Assembly (NCBI GenBank): GCA_963922235.1
Contig: CAWUIJ010000029.1
Span: 1 to 25,591, forward strand
Origin: Parvularcula sp963922235
Lineage (GTDB): Bacteria > Pseudomonadota > Alphaproteobacteria > Caulobacterales > Parvularculaceae
Direction of reading: 5' to 3'
Length of the DNA stretch: 25,591 nucleotides
The translations under genes were made by a program, and so were the position numbers. The notes under the pieces are model-generated. The model was not told the origin of the DNA. It saw only the letters and a program-made list of their open reading frames with translations, and did no database searches. Every line of letters starts with the position of its first letter. The first letter of the stretch is position 1. Below, in pieces: positions 1 to 8,651 of this stretch.

Positions 1-800
1 GCTCGCGCTTTGTTGTTCTGAAGAAGGATCTTGCAAAGCTCGAGCGGGCGATCGCAACCTTCATGCTCAATCTTCATACCGAAGAGTTTGGGTATGAAGA
101 ATGCCTCACGCCCGTGCTCGTGCATGCTGAGCCGCTGATCGGTACGGATAAATTGCCGAAGTTTGAAGAGGACCTCTTCAAGACAACGGGCGATCATTAC
201 CTGATCCCCACGGCGGAAGTGACGATGACCAGCCTCGTCGCGGATCTCATCCTTTCAGAAGAGGAGCTGCCTAAGCGGATGACGGCATGGACCCAGTGTT
301 TCCGCGCCGAGGCAGGATCCGCTGGCCGAGACACCCGCGGCCTGATCCGTATGCATCAGTTCTCAAAGGTGGAGCTTGTGTCCGTGACGACGCCGGAGCA
401 ATCGGACGACGAGCACGAGCGGATGACGACCTGCGCAGAAGAGGTTCTAAAGCGCCTCGATCTGCCTTATCGCTCGATGCTTCTCTGCACAGGCGATACG
501 GGTTTCGGCGCGGCGCGGACTTTTGACCTGGAGGTTTGGCTGCCAGGGCAGAACCAATACCGTGAGATCAGCTCGTGCTCCAACACCCGCGCGTTCCAGG
601 CGCGGCGCATGAATGCGCGCTTCCGCCGTGAAGGTCAGAAGAAGCCCGAATTCGTCCACACGCTGAACGGATCGGGCTTGGCGGTGGGCCGGACCATGGT
701 CGCGATTTTGGAGAACTATCAGCAGGCCGATGGATCGATCGCTGTGCCTGACGTGCTCCAGCCTTTGATGGGCAAAACGGTTGTCGAGGCCTCAAAGTAA
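1..800 (+). CDS. serS: Seryl-tRNA synthetase, C-terminal part (5' end outside window)
   Basis: Charges tRNA-Ser (and tRNA-Sec where present) with serine in the cytoplasm. The reading frame is open from base 3, where the peptide reads SRFVVLKKDLAKLERAI, so the ATG at base 63 is internal and the gene starts upstream of the window. About 265 residues of the class II catalytic core are visible. They include the motif 1 region (FGYEECLTPVLV), motif 2 (FRAEAGSAGRDTRGLIRMHQ), the serine-site segment EISSCSNTRAFQARR, and motif 3 (NGSGLAVGRTMVAILENYQ). The N-terminal coiled-coil tRNA-binding arm is missing because of the window edge. The serS-surE order is common in alphaproteobacteria. Here a small reverse-strand gene sits between the two. 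The stop codon is TAA at 798-800. Confidence 0.98.
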   Translation, partial: SRFVVLKKDLAKLERAIATFMLNLHTEEFGYEECLTPVLVHAEPLIGTDKLPKFEEDLFKTTGDHYLIPTAEVTMTSLVADLILSEEELPKRMTAWTQCFRAEAGSAGRDTRGLIRMHQFSKVELVSVTTPEQSDDEHERMTTCAEEVLKRLDLPYRSMLLCTGDTGFGAARTFDLEVWLPGQNQYREISSCSNTRAFQARRMNARFRREGQKKPEFVHTLNGSGLAVGRTMVAILENYQQADGSIAVPDVLQPLMGKTVVEASK

Positions 801-836
801 GCCAAGACCTCGGTCCTCATGCTTGGAAGCAGGGAT

Positions 837-1133
837 TTACCCTGAATATCCCGCCAGGCGCTCGGCATTGGCGCGAAGGGTTTTGCGGCCGGGAGCCGCG
901 AAGGTCTGGGCTGGGCGCGTCCAGCTCTCCGCGTCCATCGGACGGAGGGCGAGGCCCCAGCCAAGTGACACACAATCCCTCGCCACAGCCAAGCTGCCAT
1001 CGGTGAAGGCGTCGATCTTTTCAGCGATCATGGTCGCGGCCTCTTGCCCGTCGGCTTGAGACAGTGCGATCATGCGGTTGCCGACCACCAGACCGGTGAG
1101 CATCATGTCTTCGAGGGTCTTGTCGTCAAACAT
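837..1133 (-). CDS. Hypothetical 98-aa protein
   Basis: I do not recognise the family. The protein is 98 residues, starts MFDDKTLEDMMLTGLVVGNR, and looks soluble and largely helical in its first half, with no signal peptide or membrane segment. It has two cysteine-poor, alanine-rich stretches and a basic C-terminus. It is probably real: the ATG at 1131-1133 follows a good ribosome-binding site (GAGGAG about 8 bases upstream), and it fills the space between serS and surE, ending 36 bases from the serS stop in convergent orientation. Frames antisense to it on the plus strand are also open, so coding potential should be confirmed. It faces away from surE across a 167-base divergent spacer, so the two may share a regulatory region. 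No function can be assigned. Confidence 0.7.
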   Translation of the reverse strand: MFDDKTLEDMMLTGLVVGNRMIALSQADGQEAATMIAEKIDAFTDGSLAVARDCVSLGWGLALRPMDAESWTRPAQTFAAPGRKTLRANAERLAGYSG

Positions 1134-1300
1134 AGGGATCGCTCCTCAGCCTTGTTGCGGCGCACAACAATGCCTCTGATTGCAGCGGAAAAGCAAGGCG
1201 GCATAAAGGCCGGGGCCTGGCAAAGCGATATCTATATGCCGCTTGCACCCTTGGGGTCGGGTCTGGTTAACCGTATCCACGCTTTCTCGCTGAGGTTTCC

Positions 1301-2053
1301 ATGCGCATTCTCTGTTCCAACGATGACGGCATCAACGCGAAGGGGCTTGAAGCCCTCGAAGCCATCGCGCGGGAGCTGTCCGACGATGTATGGACGGTTG
1401 CGCCGGAGGTTGATCAATCGGGCATGTCTCGTTCGATCACGCTCACGCGCCCTCTCCGTATTCGGAAGGTTGCGCCGCAAAGATATGCAGTCGACGGAAC
1501 ACCAACGGATTGTGTGCAACTGGGCGTAACGCACCTGTTGAAAGACAACCCGCCCGATCTCATTCTCTCTGGCGTGAACAATGGGCAGAACATGGCCGAA
1601 GACCTGACCATGTCAGGCACGATCGCTGCTGCGTTTCAGGGCATGACGATCGGTATTCCTTCAATCGCGCTGAGCCAGTCACGCATGGATCGGAACAAGG
1701 TCCCCTTCGATGTCGCAACGACGATGGCGCCCGATATCATCCGTAAGCTGCTCGAAAAGGGTTGGGATAAGGATGTCGTGATCAACATCAATTTCCCGCT
1801 TCTTCCTGTCGATGAGGTCAAGGGCGTTAAACTCACCCGGCAAGGAAGCCGCGAGAATATTGAGCTGTTCGTCGAGGAGCGTGAAGATATGCGCCAGCGC
1901 CGCTACTACTGGTTCGGCTTTGACGGCAAACCCAGTGTTCCCGCCGAGGGTACAGATCTCCACGCGATCTATAGTGGCTACGTGTCGGTGACACCGATCC
2001 ATCTTCAGATCACCGATGAAGAGACGATCACGAACCTTCTCGGCGCGTTCTAA
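1301..2053 (+). CDS. surE: 5'/3'-nucleotidase SurE
   Basis: Metal-dependent phosphatase that removes phosphate from 5'- and 3'-nucleoside monophosphates and, in some bacteria, short polyphosphate. It is linked to stationary-phase survival. The 250-aa length is normal for SurE. The N-terminal MRILCSNDDG carries the metal ligands Asp8 and Asp9. Ser40 lies in DQSGMSRSIT and Asn93 in LSGVNNGQN, completing the usual D-D-S-N metal set. TPTDCVQLG is also typical. The ATG at 1301 directly begins the conserved core, so the start is secure although the upstream ribosome site (CTGAGG) is modest. In many proteobacteria surE is followed by pcm and nlpD. Here neither is present and the next gene, trxB, is convergent. 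Confidence 0.97.
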   Translation: MRILCSNDDGINAKGLEALEAIARELSDDVWTVAPEVDQSGMSRSITLTRPLRIRKVAPQRYAVDGTPTDCVQLGVTHLLKDNPPDLILSGVNNGQNMAEDLTMSGTIAAAFQGMTIGIPSIALSQSRMDRNKVPFDVATTMAPDIIRKLLEKGWDKDVVININFPLLPVDEVKGVKLTRQGSRENIELFVEEREDMRQRRYYWFGFDGKPSVPAEGTDLHAIYSGYVSVTPIHLQITDEETITNLLGAF

Positions 2054-2080
2054 CACGCGCCCTCTTCATGGGCACGGAAA

Positions 2081-2101
2081 GCCGCGGGATCACTCCGCGG
2101 C
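2081..2101. terminator. Hairpin between convergent surE and trxB
   Basis: Inverted repeat with 7-bp GC-only arms: GCCGCGG at 2081-2087 and CCGCGGC at 2095-2101, with a 7-base loop. It contains the trxB stop codon. Read on the minus strand the hairpin is followed by TTTCC, a short T run, so it could end trxB transcription. On the plus strand the run is T-poor. The placement between convergent genes fits a terminator, but the weak U tract makes this tentative. Confidence 0.45.
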
Positions 2102-3058
2102 TTGGGCTTCTGCCGCCTCGTGGGCGGCCAAGAATTTTTCAGCCTCGAGCGCGGCCATGCAGCCCATGCCAGCGGCGGTGACGGCCTGGCGGTAGGTCTC
2201 GTCTGTCACGTCGCCTGCCGCATAGACCCCAGGGATCGAGGTGGCCGTCGAGTCATGCGCCGTCACGATGTAGCCGGAGTCCTTCATCTCCACCTGGCCC
2301 TTGAAAAGCTCCGTTGCCGGAGCGTGGCCGATCGCAACGAAGAAACCGTGCACATCCACATCGACAGTGTCTTCGCCGACTGTTGACTTGAGGCGCATGC
2401 CCGTGACGCCGCGCGGCTCGTCATCGCCCAGAACCTCTTCGACTTCCCGGTTCCACATGACCTCGATCTTGGGGTGTTTGAGGAGCCGGTCTTGGAGGAT
2501 CTTTTCTGCGCGAAGCGAGTCGCGGCGATGCACCAGGACGACCTTCTCTGCGAAATTGGTGAGGAAGAGGGCTTCTTCAACGGCCGTGTTGCCGCCGCCG
2601 ATCACAGCGACGGTCTTGCCGCGATAGAAGAAGCCGTCGCAGGTCGCACAGGCCGAGACGCCGAAACCTTGGAAGTGCTGCTCTGAGGGAAGGCCCAGCC
2701 ACTTCGCCTGGGCGCCGGTGGCGATGACCACGGCATCAGCTGTGTAGACTGTCCCGCCGTCGCCTTCGAAACGGAAGGGCCGCTGACTGAGGTCGGCTTT
2801 GACGATGATGTCGGAGATCATCTCCGTACCCACGGCCTCAGCTTGCTTTTGCATCTGTTCCATCAGCCATGGGCCCTGGATGACGTCAGCAAAGCCAGGA
2901 TAGTTCTCGACATCGGTGGTGATGGTCAGCTGGCCGCCAGGCTGCAGCCCATGAACAATGGTCGGCTCCAGCATCGCACGCGCTGCGTAGATCGCAGCGG
3001 TGTACCCAGCTGGGCCAGAACCAATGATCAGCAGTTTCCTATGGATCGTCTCAGCCAT
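2090..3058 (-). CDS. trxB: Thioredoxin-disulfide reductase
   Basis: Flavoenzyme that passes electrons from NADPH through FAD to thioredoxin in the cytoplasm. From the ATG at 3056-3058 the protein is 322 aa, the usual size for low-molecular-weight TrxB. It has the FAD-binding GSGPAG motif (residues 13-18), the redox-active CATC pair (Cys137 and Cys140), the NADPH-binding GGGNTA motif (about 154-159) followed by HRRDSLRA, and the C-terminal FAD motif GVYAAGDVTD. The open frame runs on upstream of this start, but residues before MAETIHRK do not belong to the family, and GGAAGAGG lies about 10 bases before the chosen ATG. The gene lies downstream of the TonB receptor but is separated from it by a strong terminator, so it should have its own promoter in 3059-3150. 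Confidence 0.97.
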   Translation of the reverse strand: MAETIHRKLLIIGSGPAGYTAAIYAARAMLEPTIVHGLQPGGQLTITTDVENYPGFADVIQGPWLMEQMQKQAEAVGTEMISDIIVKADLSQRPFRFEGDGGTVYTADAVVIATGAQAKWLGLPSEQHFQGFGVSACATCDGFFYRGKTVAVIGGGNTAVEEALFLTNFAEKVVLVHRRDSLRAEKILQDRLLKHPKIEVMWNREVEEVLGDDEPRGVTGMRLKSTVGEDTVDVDVHGFFVAIGHAPATELFKGQVEMKDSGYIVTAHDSTATSIPGVYAAGDVTDETYRQAVTAAGMGCMAALEAEKFLAAHEAAEAQAAE

Positions 3059-3150
3059 CACACACACACCTCTTCCATACGTCGAGGGAATGTGGATGAC
3101 GCCACTTGGCCATTCAAGCAAGCCCAAGCTGACAAGGAGCGATTTGGCCA

Positions 3151-3192
3151 TGAAAAAAGCCGATGGCGCGTATCGAAAACGCCATCGGCTTC
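3151..3192 (-). terminator. Rho-independent terminator of the TonB-receptor gene
   Basis: A perfect 12-bp stem (AAGCCGATGGCG at 3157-3168 pairing with CGCCATCGGCTT at 3180-3191) with an 11-base loop. On the minus strand it is followed directly by six T residues (complement of 3153-3158). It lies 45 bases past the stop of the receptor gene and upstream of trxB, so it should insulate the two. The plus strand also has a short CTTTT run, so some bidirectional activity is possible. Confidence 0.92.
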
Positions 3193-3236
3193 TTTTGTGT
3201 TCGTCCGCTGGCCACGGGGGGCCAGCGAGGGAAGTC

Positions 3237-5708
3237 TTAGTCGAAGTTGAAGCGGAACCGGACGCCGTAAGCGCGCGGAGGTGCCACAAAGGTACCAAAG
3301 CTCCGAACGTTCGCGCCGTCGATTGTCTGGTTGAAGAGCTCCGTCGCACGGACACCTGTCTCAGCATAGGTGTTGAAGACGTTGTCGATGAAGAACGAAG
3401 CTGTCCAATCGCCAGCGTCATACACAACCGCTGCGTCCGCAATGCCGTAGGCGTCGAGCGTCAGGCTATCGCCCCGGCCACCCGCACGGGTGAGGACTTC
3501 ATCCTGCCATGCATAGCCGAAGTTGTAGCGCAGCTCGCCATCCATGAAGGGCTGCTCGTAGGTCGCAAAGATCGAGAACTGGTTCTCTGGCACACCTGGA
3601 AGACGATCGCCGTCCTCACCGTCTTCAAACTCCGTGTCAAAGCCAGGTGTTACGATGGAGCGAACGAGGTCAGGGACAGGCGCTGTCAGTTCTGCATTGA
3701 CGTAGCTGTATGAGCCGCGAACCTGGAAGCTATCCGTGACATTCCAGTCGAAGGACAGATCCACACCTTTGGACTCAGCACCGTCAGCATTGACCGTGAT
3801 CGGAATGCTCGCGTTCACCGTCGCAGACGAGACCTGTGGGTCCGTCCAGTCGATGAAGTAGATCGCACCGTTCAGCTGCAGGTTGCCTTCGAGCAGGGTC
3901 GATTTGACACCAAGCTCGTAGTTGGTGGTGGAGTCTGCAAAGAACTCCGTCTCATCACGACCAGAAAAGTCGTTCGGCCCCGGACCGAATTGCTGACCTT
4001 GTTCCAAAGCACAAGCGCCCTGCTGATTGTCGGCTGGATCGAAATCAGGACAAGTTCCAACGCCGTTTGAGTTACCGATCCGGTAGCCCTCGGAGATTGT
4101 GCCATAGAGCAAGAGGTCTGACGTTGCTTGGTAAGAGACGTTGAACTTGAACAATGTGCCGTCGTCATCTTGGCCACCGATCGAAAGAGGACCGCCTTCT
4201 TCCCGGGGGAGATCGTTTGGCAAGTCGTCGCGGATTTCTTGCAACGTCCGCGGAACAAACGCGTCGTCAAAGAGAGGGAAGTCCACACGGTCGTAGGTCG
4301 TCAAGTCATACTCGTAATAACGTCCACCAAACGTCATGCTGAGCTTGTCGGTCAGATCAACGCCGACTTCGCCGAAGACAGCGAACTCTTCGAGCTCGGT
4401 GATGCCTTGAGAGAAGTATTCGAGATTGTCTTCACGCTCCGATAGGCCTGCAAACGAACCGTAGAACGGTGTGAATTCTGACGAAGACCCCCAGCTCTCA
4501 AAGTTGTTGTAGAACGTACCGATGATCCAGTTGAAGCGGCTCTCATAGGTTGAAACCAGGCGCACTTCCTGGTTGATCCGCTCTTCCTTGCCGCGCTCTC
4601 GCGTAAAGGCGGTGAAAGTCGGGAATGTCTCATATGAGTAGTCGAGCGTGATCAGGAGGTCGGTTTGGTCGCGCTGACCGTCGTCCTCGAACTTGGAGTA
4701 ACCTGTGGCCGAGGTCAGTTCAGCAAAACCGAGATCGGAAACAACTTCGAATGCGAGAAGTTGGTTCTCAATTTCGTTGGGTTCCTCAACCCGCATGCCT
4801 GCTTCGTAGTCATCAGCTGGCACGGTGGAGCGTGCAGATGACAACTGGCGGCCACCAATCTCAGCCTTCTGATAATAATAGGTGAGGTTGGCGTCGAGCA
4901 GTTCGCTTGGGTTCCAACGCGCAGCGAAGCGACCCGAGATCGTCTTTTCTGTGTTGACGTCCTGTTGCGGTGCGAGGTTCGCCTCCACATCCGCTGGATC
5001 GGAGAAGTTCGGGTCTGGGTTCGAGGCGCCCGGCTCTTGAACGATGAACGGATAGTCGATGAAGCCGCCGTCGCTTCGGAAATCCATCGAGCCGCGAAGC
5101 GCGAACGTATCGGTGATGGTTTTGTTGAACGTGAAACCGACGTCGGAGCTCAGGTTCTCTGACTCCTCGTATTGCGAAACCTCTGTGCGGATCTCGAAAC
5201 TGTCACCGGAGAACTCTGGACGACGTGGCAGGTAGCGAATCGCACCGCCGAGCGTACCGGCGCCGTAGAGCGTGCCTTGTGGTCCAAGCAGAACCTCAAC
5301 CCGCTCAAGGTCATTGAGCTTGAGGTCGATGAACACCGGAATGTCGCCGAGATAGGTCGACACGGTGCCGCCACCGTTGTTGTTGCCGTCGCCGGAACCC
5401 AGTGGGTCAGCGTTCAGGCCGCGAACAATGATCGGGTTACCTTGGCGGCCGCCGCGGTCAACGATGTTGATGCCAGGGACGTAGGCCAGCGTGTCAGCCA
5501 GCTCGTCAAAGCCTTGTTCTTCAATCTGGTCGCCGGTCACAGCCGCGATGTTGATCGGAACATCCTGCAGGCTTTCTGCGCGCCGCGTTGCGGTCACAAC
5601 AATGGTATCACCATCATCGTCCTGGGCATGGGCTGTCGCAAACATCGACGTTGCAACGAGCACCGCCACCGAGCTCACTGACGTGGCATATGCGAGTTTT
5701 CTATTCAT
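3237..5708 (-). CDS. TonB-dependent outer-membrane receptor
   Basis: Outer-membrane active transporter energised by TonB-ExbBD. The 823-aa protein starts with a signal peptide (MNRKLAYATSVSSVAVLVAT..., likely cleaved after Ala28 in ATAHA). Next come a TonB-box-like DTIVVTA at residues 34-40 and a plug domain (DVPINIAAVTGDQIEEQGF, IIVRGLNADP, VLLGPQGTLYGAGTLGGAIRYLPRRP). The rest is a long acidic beta-barrel region ending in an aromatic-rich strand (YGVRFRFNFD). It belongs to the large family annotated generically as TonB-dependent receptors in Caulobacterales and sphingomonads. No FecA-type signalling extension is seen. The substrate cannot be read from sequence. A good ribosome site (GGGAGG) precedes the ATG at 5706-5708. 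It is divergent from a TPR-sulfotransferase across a 196-base AT-richer spacer. The terminator at 3151-3192 ends the transcript, so it is probably monocistronic. Confidence 0.95.
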   Translation of the reverse strand: MNRKLAYATSVSSVAVLVATSMFATAHAQDDDGDTIVVTATRRAESLQDVPINIAAVTGDQIEEQGFDELADTLAYVPGINIVDRGGRQGNPIIVRGLNADPLGSGDGNNNGGGTVSTYLGDIPVFIDLKLNDLERVEVLLGPQGTLYGAGTLGGAIRYLPRRPEFSGDSFEIRTEVSQYEESENLSSDVGFTFNKTITDTFALRGSMDFRSDGGFIDYPFIVQEPGASNPDPNFSDPADVEANLAPQQDVNTEKTISGRFAARWNPSELLDANLTYYYQKAEIGGRQLSSARSTVPADDYEAGMRVEEPNEIENQLLAFEVVSDLGFAELTSATGYSKFEDDGQRDQTDLLITLDYSYETFPTFTAFTRERGKEERINQEVRLVSTYESRFNWIIGTFYNNFESWGSSSEFTPFYGSFAGLSEREDNLEYFSQGITELEEFAVFGEVGVDLTDKLSMTFGGRYYEYDLTTYDRVDFPLFDDAFVPRTLQEIRDDLPNDLPREEGGPLSIGGQDDDGTLFKFNVSYQATSDLLLYGTISEGYRIGNSNGVGTCPDFDPADNQQGACALEQGQQFGPGPNDFSGRDETEFFADSTTNYELGVKSTLLEGNLQLNGAIYFIDWTDPQVSSATVNASIPITVNADGAESKGVDLSFDWNVTDSFQVRGSYSYVNAELTAPVPDLVRSIVTPGFDTEFEDGEDGDRLPGVPENQFSIFATYEQPFMDGELRYNFGYAWQDEVLTRAGGRGDSLTLDAYGIADAAVVYDAGDWTASFFIDNVFNTYAETGVRATELFNQTIDGANVRSFGTFVAPPRAYGVRFRFNFD

Positions 5709-5904
5709 ACTTGCCTCCCTTGGGCAATATCATGCTAGGCCCCATGGGAAGGTGGTATTTTACATTTATTGGTGCCGCAACGCAGCAAAGATTGTTGAGC
5801 GCACTTCCTGGCAGCGTGTCGTAAATTTATCACAAGATTCGAACGGTCGCATTGGCCTCGATGCAGGTTTCAAGATTGCAGCGAAACTGCCAAAACACGC
5901 AGCA

Positions 5905-7533
5905 ATGAACCTTATCAGCGACTCCGATCCGCGGCTCATCGCAGCTGAACACGCCCTCTCAGAGCAATCGTTTCGAGATGCCCATACGGCGTGCATGGCC
6001 GTCCTTCGGGACGACCCGATCAATGGGAAAGCCTTTGTGCTCTTGGGTATCCTGACCGCGGCCCATGACAACCATGGCAAAGCGGTCGAGCTTTTCGATC
6101 GTGCGGGCCAACGGGGCAAACGCCCTGATGCCTTGGCGCTCAAAGGGCGATCGCTGATCGCGCTGAACCGCAAGGGCGAGGCTGTTGAGGCCGCCAAGAG
6201 CGCTTTGGAACTCGCCCACCGCCAGCCGGACAGGGTGGCCGCGCATACCTGGGATACGCTGGGCGTGACACTGAGCCGAGCTGGGCGGCACGAGGAAGCT
6301 TTGCCGCCCTATGACCGCGCGGTCGCTCTTGAGCCCGAAAATGGCAGCTATCACTACAACCGTGCAGCTGCGCTTCAGTTCCTTGGACGGATGGATGAGG
6401 CGGCCACGAGCTACCGCGCTGCTGCCCGCTGGAGCCCTCAGGACTGGCGGGCGCTTCCCGCAGCCGTGATGCTGAAACGCGAAGATGATCCGACCCAAGA
6501 CATTGCGCAGCTCGAACAGCTGTTCACGGATGCTGAGCATGCAAGCGATGTCGATGGACAGCTTCACATCGGGCACGCCCTTGCAAAGATTTACGAGGAT
6601 CAAAAAGCGCCAGGCCAGGCCATGGCATGGCTCGCGAAAGCTAAGGCGGGCAAGAGGGCGTCGATAGGGTTCAATGCGATCGGCACAAAGATGCTCTTTG
6701 ATGCCGCTCATCAGGCTCTTGAGGATCAGGTGCGTGCGATCGCTGATGATCCGTCTGACGGCGAAGCACCGATTTTTATCGTCGGTATGCCGAGGACAGG
6801 CACAACCCTCACCGACCGTATCCTATCCAGCCACAGCGAAGTGACCAGCGCGGGCGAGCTCGCGGATATGAGCTTGCTGATCAAAAAAGCTGCTGGGACA
6901 CCGTCGCCCATGGTGCTCGATGAGGAGACCTTGCTGGCGCAAAAGGCCTGTGATGCTGAAAGCGTCGGCCTGGCCTACATTGATGCGGTCAGAGAGACCC
7001 TAGGTATCGAAGGGCGGTTTACGGATAAAATGCCGCTCAACGTCTTTTATGTGCCGTTCATTCTCCGGGCGATCCCGTCGGCACGTGTTGTTTGTCTTGA
7101 GAGATTTCCAGCAGATACTGTGCTTTCGAACTATAAGCAGCTCTTCGCGACCGGGTTTTCCTACTACAATTATAGCTATGACCTGGAGTGGACAGCTCAG
7201 TATACGGCGCAGTTCTTTGGTTTGATGAAGGCCTATGAACAGCGCCTGCCGCCCGGCCGTTTCCAAAGGCTCTCCTATGAAGGCCTGGTTGAGGCGATTG
7301 AACCTGAAACGCGGCGGATTTTGGATTTCGCGGGTTTGCCGTTTGAAGGGGCGTGCCTATCGTTTGAGAAGAATGCCTCGCCTGTCGCAACGGCCAGCTC
7401 GGCTCAGGTTCGGCAACCGCTCTACCGCACAGCACTTGGCCGCTGGAAGCGGTACCAGGACGATTTGCGTCCCGCGCTCGATATTCTGGTCAAGGAGGGC
7501 CTTGTGGAGCCCTCCCTTCTCGACCGGGATTAG
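5905..7533 (+). CDS. TPR-repeat sulfotransferase
   Basis: Predicted PAPS-dependent sulfotransferase fused to an N-terminal tetratricopeptide array. The 542-aa protein has TPR-like helices over about residues 1-210 (for example AFVLLGILTAAHDNHGKAVELF and HEEALPPYDRAVALEPENG). The sulfotransferase domain begins near residue 288. IFIVGMPRTGTTL (VGMPRTGTT at 293-301) is the 5'-phosphosulfate loop. ARVVCLERFPADTVLSNY (about 393-410, with Arg400 and Ser408) matches the 3'-phosphate site. No signal peptide is seen, so it acts in the cytoplasm. The acceptor is unknown. Start: the frame is open back to 5491, antisense to the receptor, but the only plausible Met is at 5905. It has no clear Shine-Dalgarno site. 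The gene is divergent from the TonB receptor and its stop overlaps that of the convergent ELM1 gene by 4 bases. Confidence 0.9.
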   Translation: MNLISDSDPRLIAAEHALSEQSFRDAHTACMAVLRDDPINGKAFVLLGILTAAHDNHGKAVELFDRAGQRGKRPDALALKGRSLIALNRKGEAVEAAKSALELAHRQPDRVAAHTWDTLGVTLSRAGRHEEALPPYDRAVALEPENGSYHYNRAAALQFLGRMDEAATSYRAAARWSPQDWRALPAAVMLKREDDPTQDIAQLEQLFTDAEHASDVDGQLHIGHALAKIYEDQKAPGQAMAWLAKAKAGKRASIGFNAIGTKMLFDAAHQALEDQVRAIADDPSDGEAPIFIVGMPRTGTTLTDRILSSHSEVTSAGELADMSLLIKKAAGTPSPMVLDEETLLAQKACDAESVGLAYIDAVRETLGIEGRFTDKMPLNVFYVPFILRAIPSARVVCLERFPADTVLSNYKQLFATGFSYYNYSYDLEWTAQYTAQFFGLMKAYEQRLPPGRFQRLSYEGLVEAIEPETRRILDFAGLPFEGACLSFEKNASPVATASSAQVRQPLYRTALGRWKRYQDDLRPALDILVKEGLVEPSLLDRD

Positions 7534-8534
7534 CTGAGGGGATCGATCACGCCGCGGCGGGTGAGGCGGAGGACGATTTCGTCGGCCACACGTTCGGTTT
7601 CACGAAGTGGTGCATAGCTCCACTCATGCTTCATCGAAGCGTTCGGGTTGATGACGCCGCGTTCCTCGAGCGCTTTGTGGAAGCGCTTCCATTTCGAGCC
7701 GCCGCCTTGAAGCTTGAGGAGATGCACAGGCTTCCCGGTGAAGGCGGCCTCCGTGATCATATTGGCGCTTTCCTCTGTCACGAGGACTTTGTCCGCCATG
7801 CCCAGAATGCCCATGTAAGGGTTTTCGATCGGGCCGACAGGCTCGCCATCCCAAAGCCAGAGGCGCTTCGATTTGAACGCATATTCCAGGCGCTCGGCGA
7901 AGTGCTTTGGTGTCCGGCGCGAGACGGTCGCGAGAATGGTGTAGCCAGCGCCCACAGCCCGTGAAATCGAGCTGATGATCCCTTCCTCGACCTCTTTGGT
8001 CCAGCGGTAGTCCTTGCTGGGGCCGCCGATCAGCGCCGCGGCGAAGGGGCGGTTGAAGCGGATCTGGTCCGGAAGTGATGCGGCCAGCAGTGTGGATTCC
8101 ACTTTCAGTCGGTCCACGGTCAGCCGGTTCGGGCTGCCTTGGATGGGCATCACACCGCGGCCTTTGAGCTGATCATGGATCGGCGGGATGACCAGGCCGA
8201 ATTTGTCAGCTGGAGCGCGGGGATCTTGGGTCTGCACGGTGAAGCAGTGCTTTTTCAACGCGATCGCGAAAGGTACCGTCCGACGGCCACAGCCAATGAA
8301 AACGTCAGGCCAAGGCGGTGACAACACATCACCTTCGCCGCTGAGATGATCAAACGGATTGCCCCAAAGCATGCGGGGAAGGGCATCGTAGGGTTTCTCG
8401 ACCACGATGCGCTTGGTGATCACGGTGGAGGGCACCCGGCGCTGGAGGGCATCAGCGATACCCAGAACCTGGTTTTCCATACCAGCGCGACCGTCCGAGA
8501 CGGCCCAGATGGTCAGGCGTTGCATGTCAGTCAT
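7530..8534 (-). CDS. ELM1 family protein (DUF1022, GT-B-like)
   Basis: Member of the ELM1/DUF1022 family, named after a plant mitochondrial-fission factor. In bacteria these are cytoplasmic proteins with a predicted GT-B glycosyltransferase-like fold, sometimes found near lipopolysaccharide or cell-envelope genes. From the chosen ATG (8532-8534) the protein is 334 aa. Visible family features are IWAVSDGRAGMENQVLGIA at the N-terminus, PDVFIGCGRRTVPFAIAL, LIGGPSKDYRW, TVSRRTPKH, and LVTEESANMITEAAFTGKPV, which resembles the nucleotide-sugar-binding half of GT-B enzymes. The frame extends 23 codons upstream, but those residues are basic and unlike the family. AGGCG precedes the chosen ATG. A second ATG at 8523-8525 is possible. 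It is convergent with the sulfotransferase (stops interlocked in TTAG at 7530-7533) and divergent from holC. Biochemical activity is unproven for the family. Confidence 0.88.
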   Translation of the reverse strand: MTDMQRLTIWAVSDGRAGMENQVLGIADALQRRVPSTVITKRIVVEKPYDALPRMLWGNPFDHLSGEGDVLSPPWPDVFIGCGRRTVPFAIALKKHCFTVQTQDPRAPADKFGLVIPPIHDQLKGRGVMPIQGSPNRLTVDRLKVESTLLAASLPDQIRFNRPFAAALIGGPSKDYRWTKEVEEGIISSISRAVGAGYTILATVSRRTPKHFAERLEYAFKSKRLWLWDGEPVGPIENPYMGILGMADKVLVTEESANMITEAAFTGKPVHLLKLQGGGSKWKRFHKALEERGVINPNASMKHEWSYAPLRETERVADEIVLRLTRRGVIDPLS

Positions 8535-8651
8535 TGACGCCTGCCGTACGCGCCGACGGATGGGTGTGGTTTGACCCATTTTGAGCGATGACGTTTGCCG
8601 CATAACTGCTCGGTCCTTCTACCTCGGATGGTCGTTCTACCGCGCTGAGTT

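Noticed and set aside
1044..1529. 161-codon plus-strand frame across the surE start
   Set aside because: It overlaps both the 98-aa gene (antisense) and surE (another frame), and shows no family features.
3059..3442. N-terminal extension of TrxB
   Set aside because: It would cross the terminator and run into the antisense of the receptor. The FAD-binding start MAETIHRKLLIIGSGPAG with a good ribosome site fixes the start at 3058.
5491..5904. In-frame extension of the sulfotransferase gene into the TonB receptor gene
   Set aside because: It is antisense to the receptor's conserved N-terminus and gives low-complexity sequence. The first plausible Met is at 5905.
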